Below are positions 58,001-64,000 of a DNA stretch of 64,000 nt, one piece after another. Under the pieces are notes generated by a model. The model was not told the origin of the DNA and did no database searches. It saw only the letters and a program-made list of their open reading frames with translations. How positions within the stretch are numbered: position 1 is the stretch's first letter; each line of letters opens with the position of its first letter. The stretch lies in the NCBI GenBank assembly GCA_023333565.1, contig JAJKFH010000374.1, positions 3,348,001 through 3,412,000 on the forward strand, in the 5' to 3' direction. The stretch is from Puffinus mauretanicus (lineage: Eukaryota > Chordata > Aves > Procellariiformes > Procellariidae). Both the position numbers and the translations under genes were made by a program.

Positions 58001-60108
58001 TCTGTTTTAAGAAAGGAAACAAAGTCATCTTTAGATTATAGCAAAAGGAAATATTATTTTCTTTCTCAAAGGCAGCTATGAAACTATTGAAATAAATTAC
58101 AGTACAAAGTTCAGGACACTGTTATAAAAAATTAAACCATTCTTAGCAGCAATAAGATGTTCATTTCTGCACTGTACCTTTGCCAACACTGAATAGTCAT
58201 GACAGCTTTTCAGCCATCCTCTTAAACTTTCATCACTCAGACCAGAACTCACAGCCAGCTTGTTAACATGTGCACATTTAATGGCAGTTCAAGTTGTAGA
58301 AAATTGATAAACCACCACCACACTCATCTCTCAGAAGGAAGCTAATCCTTAATAACACAAGTTAGTGTTGCTAAGGATTAGCTTAGTAGTGTTGTATAAA
58401 AGCAGCATCAGTGTACCAAAGCTAAAGCCTCAGTCAACTCAACCATTCCATGGACAACTCCAGCAATGCAGCCCTGCATAAAATATATGAGAAATCTTCT
58501 CAACCTCTGACAAGGTACACAGGAAGACAGCTACCTTCAGAAGTGCCCAAAAAAACCCCAAAAGACTGCACCAGGCACCACGTTTATCACTTAACATCAC
58601 ATCAAAAGAACAATAAAGAGAAGGTGCATAGAAATGAACTAGATCAAAGTAGAATTTGTGAACCCATCTAGAATTCAAAACTGAGAACAGCTACGGCACT
58701 TCATACCTTTCTACTAGGAGAGTGCATTACAGGTGCTGGAGGAGAAGGTGGACCACGTGGAATCTTCTTGTTAATTCTGAACAATTAAGAAAACAAATAC
58801 AATCAGCATGTTGTATATGGGAATACATTACAGAATCTTCTATTTGCTGTGAAGAAGTTTTGAATAGTTTACTTGAATCTTGGAGGCTCCATAGGGTCCT
58901 TCTGCATTTCCACCATCCGAATAACTCTCTGTTTTGCTCCAGAGTTGAAGGCAACGCCTTGCTGGGAAGGTGTGTACCTGAATAAAACAATCAAAGCGCT
59001 CAGTTCTCTGCACACAGCTAGATATTCCTTTCCCACCTCCATTTTCACTCAGTTCACTGCTCTAGCTGCATTTTCATTTTATCCACACCAGTTTAAGACT
59101 TTTCCACTGCGGAGGCCAGGAGCAGGTAACAGCACAGAGGATACTGGAATGAATGCAGACAATCAACTATACCACACCGAATATATCTTCCCAGGGCTAT
59201 ATTCTCCTGTTTCAACAGATTCCAAAGCAGAAGAAAAACTAATAGAGTACACAGAGCATGTCACAATACTCTTTACCTGTGACTGTGAATCCCTGGTGAC
59301 TACTTACTGGTTATTCAGAACCTCTTCACATACTTTTTTTCAGAATTCAACTCAGGCCAAGTCTAAACCTGCCATGGAATTTTTCTGTGTTTGCAGCAGA
59401 AAATCATCATAAATGAGTATCAGCTTCCTAGTAATTCCAATTCTTTCCAGTTGCTCATTTTATGTAAGGGAAGAACCTTGTTACATGCCTTGTCTTGGAC
59501 TGAAACTCCCAGTAAAGACTCTGTTTCCAGGGCAGCATCATTCATAGCGCTCCCTGACAAATCTACATTTTGTTGCTAAAACAGTAACCCCTCCGCAATG
59601 TGCCACAACTCATGACATATTAAGACATATTTCAACACACTTCAAACTAGATTATCTTTAGTGGGTTAATTCAAAATACATAAGCCAGTTTCATATTACT
59701 TCCAGAAGAACAGAATTCAAGAGGAATTTCTATTCTCAGAATTTCAACGAATATCCTAATTTTAATCAGTTTTATATGTAACAACATCTTACACACATAG
59801 CAGCACTACATACCGAATGTACTGTGCAGGAGCTAGTTTGTCAGCTGCTCGAACTGGCATGGCTGCTGCAACTTTTTGGGAGACTGATTTCTCCAAGGCT
59901 GCTCTCGTCTTCTCTGTTATCTAAAGACAAAAGTACCACAGAATGCATCTCATCGCATATGCAAGACATACAATACACCTCTGATAACTAGACACATCAG
60001 TGCATATAATACCTCTCTAATTGCCTCCTCATCTGGTCTTTGCAGTTCAGGATCATCCACATTCATGACCTCTTTTGGCACAAGATCGGTATATTTGCTG
60101 TAAATAAC
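51864..60108 (-). CDS. SNW1: SNW1 (SKIP): SNW-domain spliceosome and transcription coregulator, 3' eleven exons
   Basis: Eleven exons on the minus strand join in frame to 429 codons with stop. They match human SNW1 from VIYSKYTDLVPKEVMN to the C-terminus; about 108 N-terminal residues are encoded beyond 64000. SNW1 is a core component of the activated spliceosome and a coregulator for nuclear receptors and Notch/CBF1 in the nucleus. Visible parts in order: the SNW domain with the SNWKN signature (exon 57936-58001), the proline-rich PPSPPAPVMHSP just before it, a long charged helical region (MRAQVERKMAQKEKEKHEEK and on), and a basic C-terminal tail KKRRK. All junctions are GT-AG and phase-consistent. 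Conservation is very high, so the gene is intact as far as seen. It converges on SLIRP. Confidence 0.97.
52149..52312 (-). CDS. SNW1: SNW1 exon 13
   Basis: Acceptor TTCACAG, donor GTAGGA; 164 bp. GMDSGFAGGEDEIYNVYDQP through DLEARIKTN. Confidence 0.97.
53330..53447 (-). CDS. SNW1: SNW1 exon 12
   Basis: Acceptor TTAATTCAG, donor GTAAAA; 118 bp. SKLQRNENRDISEVIALGVP through YDQRLFNQSK. Confidence 0.97.
54251..54347 (-). CDS. SNW1: SNW1 exon 11
   Basis: Acceptor TTGTTCAG, donor GTGAGT; 97 bp. EDGEARERDEIRHDRRKERQ then HDRNLSRAAPDK. A different frame across it is also open, but only this one matches. Confidence 0.96.
54348..56074 (-). other. SNW1: SNW1 intron 10
   Basis: 1.7 kb, nearly half of it a CR1 fragment (54755-55480). 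The remainder is AT-rich without recognisable features. Confidence 0.75.
54755..55480 (-). mobile_element. CR1 LINE 3' fragment
   Basis: The plus strand shows the complement of a CR1 tail: gcagaatcactcaggttgg at the 3' end, then 'ccccgggcaacttgttccc', 'tggtgaaaacttttctcc', 'ctttaggtcccccca'-like and 'tggccctccagtgaactc' segments, fading after about 55480. Same sense as SNW1. Moderately diverged. Confidence 0.9.
56075..56216 (-). CDS. SNW1: SNW1 exon 10, charged helix
   Basis: Acceptor TGTGTGCAG, donor GTACAT; 142 bp. AREAVEMRAQVERKMAQKEK through AGIKTHVEK. Confidence 0.97.
56554..56670 (-). CDS. SNW1: SNW1 exon 9
   Basis: Acceptor CACCATAG, donor GTTAGG; 39 codons. GYTIPLDKRLAADGRGLQTV through LYIADRK. 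Confidence 0.97.
56671..57935 (-). other. SNW1: SNW1 intron 8
   Basis: 1.3 kb AT-rich; an oligo-A run at about 57280. Nothing recognised. Confidence 0.7.
57936..58001 (-). CDS. SNW1: SNW1 exon 8, SNWKN motif
   Basis: Acceptor TTAAAACAG, donor GTAATT; 22 codons. MTVKEQQEWKIPPCISNWKN then AK; holds the signature that names the family. Confidence 0.97.
58002..58706 (-). other. SNW1: SNW1 intron 7
   Basis: 0.7 kb; nothing recognised. The neighbouring intron 5 (58978-59813) and intron 11 (53448-54250), and intron 12 (52313-53329), are likewise empty of recognisable elements. Confidence 0.65.
58707..58776 (-). CDS. SNW1: SNW1 exon 7, proline-rich
   Basis: Acceptor TTGTTCAG, donor GTATGA; 70 bp. 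INKKIPRGPPSPPAPVMHSP then SRK, as in human. Confidence 0.96.
58873..58977 (-). CDS. SNW1: SNW1 exon 6
   Basis: Acceptor TTATTCAG, donor GTAAAC; 105 bp. YTPSQQGVAFNSGAKQRVIR, then MVEMQKDPMEPPRFK. The donor has A, not G, at the last exon base, so it is a weak site; frame and homology require it. Confidence 0.95.
59814..59920 (-). CDS. SNW1: SNW1 exon 5
   Basis: Acceptor GTCTTTAG, donor GTATGT; 107 bp. ITEKTRAALEKSVSQKVAAA through KLAPAQYIR. Confidence 0.96.
60013..60108 (-). CDS. SNW1: SNW1 exon 4 (first in window)
   Basis: Acceptor TGTCTTTCAG, donor GTATTA; 32 codons, phase 0. VIYSKYTDLVPKEVMN..., ending RPDEEAIRE. A CR1 ends only about 36 bp upstream of it. Confidence 0.96.
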
Positions 60109-60144
60109 CTGAAAGACATTATATTTTATTAGTGCCAGTGAACA

Positions 60145-60430
60145 GAACCATAGAATCATTGAGGTTGGAAAAGACCTTTAAGATCATTGAGTCCAACCAT
60201 AAACCTAACACTGCCAAGCCCACCACTAAACCATGTCCCTAAGTACTATGTCTACACATCTTTTAAATGCCTCCCGGGATGGTGACTCAACCACTTCCCT
60301 GGGCAGCCTGTTCCAATGCTTCACAACCCTTTTGTTGAAGAAATTTTTCCTAATATCCAATCTAAACCTCCCCTGGTGCAACTTGAGGCCATTTCCTCTC
60401 ATCCTATTCTTCTCGACATATTCTTCAATG
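60145..60430 (-). mobile_element. CR1 LINE 3' fragment next to SNW1 exon 4
   Basis: The plus strand shows the complement of a well-kept CR1 tail (accatagaatcattgaggtt, 'ggaaaagacctttaagatca', 'ctgggcagcctgttccaatg'). On the minus strand an open frame with [20 protein letters not shown] and PREVVESPS is the familiar C-terminal part of CR1 ORF2. It is among the least degraded CR1 copies here. Same sense as SNW1. Confidence 0.93.
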
Positions 60431-60439
60431 ACTCCCATA

Positions 60440-60575
60440 GAACAAGAATATACTCTATCTCCCACTTTACAGATGGAATAATCGAAGAAAAGAAGCAATT
60501 TGATTAAATATAACTACGTAAATCACTCTCAGAGTTAGGATTAGACACCCGTTTCCTGCTTCCCTTTCCTGTTCT
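60440..60575 (-). repeat. MIR-like SINE remnant abutting the CR1
   Basis: The segment 'cccactttacagatggaat', then 'aagcaatttgattaaat', then 'gagttaggattagacacccg' and 'tttcctgcttcc', follows the MIR complement in order. It lies directly at the truncated 5' end of the CR1. Confidence 0.5.
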
Positions 60576-61804
60576 TTTCCTTTTGAGGGTCCCCAAGACA
60601 GACAGAAAAATCCACATTTGTACTTCTGTTTTCAAGAATTACTTAAGAATTTATAGAAGCCTTTTTAGCATCTAGATTTTTTTCATATCATTACGTTTGC
60701 TATGTTCTTAAAAAAATAAATGCTTGAGAAATCTGTTCTTTACCCTTTTCCTCACATGGGTACTTCAGTCTTCATACAACATGCAGCTAGCCGTCACTAA
60801 CTTTAAATCCCAATTTTAAATATAGGGAAAGAACACTTAAATGGCTACAGGGAAAAATTTATTGTATTGCATTAATGTTTCACATTTGTCCAACAAAAAA
60901 ACATCAGAAAGTCTTAGTTCAAAGGGTTAAAAGTCATTACAACTATTATTTCAAGTTCATTATAAAGTGCATGTCCAACTATGAAACTGATCTTTAGCTT
61001 CAACATTGATCTGTTACACAAGAGCCATTTGCTGCTTCTCATCCTTCACTCCTAAAATTTTAATCCTTTGAATTAGTATCAATAATATCCTAGTTTCTCA
61101 GATGCTGAATGAAGGACATCTGAAGAGCAGTGTTCCGCTAAGGTAATTAACTCTAAGTCCAAGTGTCTTGATGCATGAAGACAGTGTACTGAAAGAGCTC
61201 AGCGTATCCCAGAAGACAAAGAAGAAAATAAAAAAAAATCCTAAGAGGTGCTCTGAAAACTACAGTACGCTGAGGTACAAATGAGCTACATGAACTAGTT
61301 AAACCTTAAAATATTGCATGCAAGTGGCAAGCTGCATTAATGTGGAAGAAATCCATAATATGGATTAAACTAGCCTGAAAATACCAAAATTTCTGTCTCC
61401 ATCAAAAACTTGATACACTTGCATGTTCTAATTGGAGTCCTTTTTTGAGGTGATATAGACAGGCAGATAAAGATGTTGCACTACGTTGTTTTTCTAGAAA
61501 TTTACCTTATTTTAACAATAATGTTGAGACATTTTATTAATCTAAGATAAAGAGGAGACTGGGACTGTTTGATATTTTAATATGCCCATTCACTACCATT
61601 TTTCATCTGTGAAATTTAAAAGGAAGCATCAGCCTGTGTTTCAGGTATTTAACTTTGATTGCTACTGAAAAGCAGAATCTCCTTCTAGGCAGAAACAAAA
61701 TGCTCAATTTTTGGTAGAGCTAGCTTCCTTCTCTGGCTGGGGCAGCCTTAACAGGCAGCAATTGGAAATCTGCACGCCACTGCCATCAGAAAAAGAACAA
61801 TCTT

Positions 61805-61882
61805 AGTTGTGTAAGATACTGTAGTTGTGTAAGTTACTGTAGCTCATGGTAGGATTTAGACATCAGTAGGATTTAGACATCA
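61805..61882. repeat. Two adjacent short tandem duplications
   Basis: An 18-bp unit (agttgtgtaagatactgt) occurs at 61805-61822 and 61823-61840 with one difference. Eight bases later a 17-bp unit (gtaggatttagacatca) occurs exactly twice, at 61849-61865 and 61866-61882. Confidence 0.95.
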
Positions 61883-63489
61883 ATCACATTCAGAGCTTCA
61901 CAAGACACCTGATAGATGCAAGTGTCTTGACAGAAATTTCTTAATTTGTAACAGATAAATCCCTCCCCTCAACATATTTTATTCTGTATATCCAGAGCAG
62001 CCCTGTACAGTGCTTGTCAATCCTATGTGTAAATTGAGAAGCTACCATCAAGCACCGCAGAATGAATTCCTTCCTTGTCAAAAAATGGTTTCTCCATATG
62101 AAGCATGTAACATTTTAGAAGTCATTAGAACTACCTGGTTGGAAGCCTGGCACAGACACCAGAGAGAAAAATTGGCAATAAGGTCTCAAACCAAGCTCTA
62201 CCACAAAGGTAAATACACCATGAGTAATGAATACTTTTGATTATTTTAGTTATATTCACATTCTCTTGTCCTGTTCCATTGCTGTGACAGGAGTTCCTTC
62301 AACAATGGAACTACTCTCTCTTGTGAATGTTTCAGTTGAATTCACAATCTTGAGAAACGTGAGAGAAAAACTGTAGGTTAAGATTTGTGGTTCTTTTTTT
62401 CTCCTTTAACATCTAAGCCGCAGCCTTGGGCCACTAAGAAGAAATCCAACTCCTGCACAGAAAAATCATCCTTGCCAGAAAAAAGTAATGGACCCAATAG
62501 TTCCATTCCTTGATTGCACTCTCTCTTCTGTCTTAATAAAAACACAGGAAGCAATTACATGTCCTTATTTTCCTAATAAGGGAACAGAGCATCAGTCTCA
62601 CCAAAATATATCAATTATTGATGCATTATTTTAGCCTGGCTTTTAGTCATGTGAGTAGAGAAAGTACTGGAAGAACCTATAGCAGCACAAGAGCTAACCA
62701 CACGGCTAATGCTAGAAATCCTTCATCTGGACAACCAGACGGAACTTCATCCTCAGGTCCATAAGGTCATGTATCCAGGTTCATCAACATTATCCAGCAT
62801 TTCGTGTCTAGCAGACTTCCTGCCAGCCCCAAACAGGATGCTTGTCAAACTATCTCATTTACATCAGCATTTTTCAAGGAAAATTCCCTGAAGCAACTAT
62901 TTTTTAAATATGTAAGGGAACAGATGCAAGAGAGATGAACCACTGCAATAGCAGAAACTGCTGACAAGCCACCTAGATATAGGGTCTGGGTGATGGAACT
63001 GCTGCCTCTACAAGAAGGCAGAATACTAAATTCAACTTCAAAAAACCCATAAACTGTAGCAAAAGCAAAATTTGCTTCTTAACTCAGACCAAACAAGTAG
63101 CTTATAGAATAGGATCAGAAACTCCATCTCATTTCTGGTAGGTTGCTAAGTATCTATTTCTCTTAGCTCTAAGTATTAAGATTGAAGAAATATTTGAATT
63201 ATGACTGCAGCTCTCAGAATTATATACAGAAGTTTCATTATCCTACTGACACAGTACTATCAGAAGTTTTCTCACTGAAAATATTCCACATTATTCAACT
63301 CAACACAGATCACTGAAGAACTGCTCCCTAGCAAAATAACATCTCTGCTAATACTTTCTCTCTCCTGCAAAACAAATCAAACAATAGTAGTGAAATTGTT
63401 TCAAATACCTAATTTTCCCTCAGTTTTACCCCCCTTTAAACCATAATACTTAATTTTTAGCCTCAGTATTTACATCCAGCTGGATGCAA

Positions 63490-63690
63490 TCAGAATCAAG
63501 CTGATCCAGAAGGCAGAGCTTAGGGTTAGGAAAACCCAATTCCAGTTCTACAGAGTCCAGTTTTAGAAAAGTCACTCATCTCTTCCATCCTGGTAAGTAA
63601 GGCCACAAAATGAGAATATTACTGCTTCTTTATAGATGCCATGTGGAAAGTTAATGAATGCTAGTACAGATCTTCGTGAATCAAATACGA
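63490..63690 (+). repeat. MIR-like SINE remnant, plus orientation
   Basis: 'aattccagttctacagagtc', then 'aaaagtcactcatctcttcc', then 'cacaaaatgagaatattact' and 'aaagttaatgaatg' follow MIR sense order ('gctctgccact', 'caagtcacttaacctct', 'taaaatgggaataat', 'gattaaatgag'). Confidence 0.55.
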
Positions 63691-64000
63691 CAAATGTTAA
63701 CAGCTTAAATTTAACTTTATCTGTTCTAAGTATTTTCCTAACTCTGAACCAAATAAGGCACACTGAAAGATTAGTCATTTTTGCCTAAAGCCTACTATTT
63801 CTAGTTCTTTTTGAAATATACTTAGATCCCTATCTGAACGGTTCTATTGTATGAACCTTACATCTGATCCTACAGGTAGGTAAAGATGTATTTAACAAGC
63901 TGTAAAAATTAGGGTTTAACTATACTATTTTTTTTTAGTTTTTGCTTCTTATTTGCCTTGCAGCTTCCCCAAAATCAGTACAATTATTAATTCTTGTCTA

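Larger units (their letters stand above)
60576..64000 (-). other. SNW1: SNW1 intron 3 (continues beyond the window)
   Basis: 3.4 kb AT-rich DNA. I searched for the preceding SNW1 exon (human ...YDAIARQGQSKDK) and did not find it, so it must lie beyond 64000. Contents: paired short tandem duplications (61805-61882) and a MIR-like remnant (63490-63690). Confidence 0.75.

Noticed and set aside
58873..59412. 179-codon open frame on the plus strand
   Set aside because: Antisense to SNW1 exon 6 and its intron; no family resemblance.
60226..60498. 90-codon open frame resembling a protein C-terminus
   Set aside because: It is the residual CR1 ORF2 C-terminal part, 5'-truncated, not a host gene.
1..64000. 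Prokaryote-style or novel defence/biosynthetic system, CRISPR array, tRNA or rRNA genes
   Set aside because: None seen on either strand; the window is an ordinary vertebrate gene neighbourhood. Small intronic ncRNAs (snoRNA, miRNA) cannot be excluded by eye; a covariance-model scan would be needed.

Overview
The window is nuclear DNA from a vertebrate, almost certainly a bird. It holds AT-rich introns with GT-AG splice sites, two sharp CpG islands, several CR1 LINE 3' ends (the hallmark avian repeat), old MIR-like SINE pieces and one solo endogenous-retrovirus LTR. There is no operon, CRISPR array or prokaryote-like gene block. The species cannot be named from the sequence alone. The gene order SPTLC2 - ALKBH1 - SLIRP - SNW1 is that of human 14q24.3, so this is a conserved amniote neighbourhood.

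Layout. (1) 1-13.08 kb: the 5' end of SPTLC2 on the minus strand, comprising exon 1 (12952-13077), a 12.7 kb intron and exon 2 (79-273). Later exons lie to the left of the window. The intron carries a long inverted duplication (2047-2543) and a CR1. (2) 13.08-13.85 kb: the SPTLC2 CpG-island promoter, with eight same-orientation CCAAT boxes, five of them (from 13340 on) spaced 43-53 bp apart. (3) 13.9-33.65 kb: about 20 kb of intergenic DNA with a solo LTR (18505-19144, pointing towards SPTLC2) and two CR1 fragments, but no supportable protein gene. (4) 33.79-47.02 kb: the complete six-exon ALKBH1 gene, minus strand, 368 codons. (5) 47.10-51.31 kb: the complete four-exon SLIRP gene, plus strand, 106 codons. 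Only 86 bp separate its start codon from that of ALKBH1. (6) 51.86-60.11 kb: the last eleven coding exons of SNW1, minus strand. They form 429 codons including the stop and correspond to human exons 4-14. Its first exons lie beyond 64 kb.

How the genes relate. SPTLC2 is a catalytic subunit of serine palmitoyltransferase in the ER and is a neighbour only. ALKBH1 (nucleic-acid dioxygenase acting on tRNA, including mitochondrial tRNA) and SLIRP (mitochondrial mRNA-stabilising RRM protein) share a head-to-head promoter and both serve mitochondrial RNA metabolism. SLIRP and SNW1 (SKIP; spliceosome and nuclear-receptor coregulator) are tail to tail, with poly(A) signals placed so that the two mRNAs should overlap.

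Exon boundaries were set by reading frame, phase continuity, splice consensus and remembered human protein sequences. Every join keeps frame. Repeat identities come from recognisable family signatures and have approximate edges. I did not find a credible undescribed biological system. The strongest non-routine signals are the near-perfect hairpin-forming duplication in SPTLC2 intron 1, the periodic CCAAT array, and the mirrored YY1-type elements over the ALKBH1 and SLIRP start codons.
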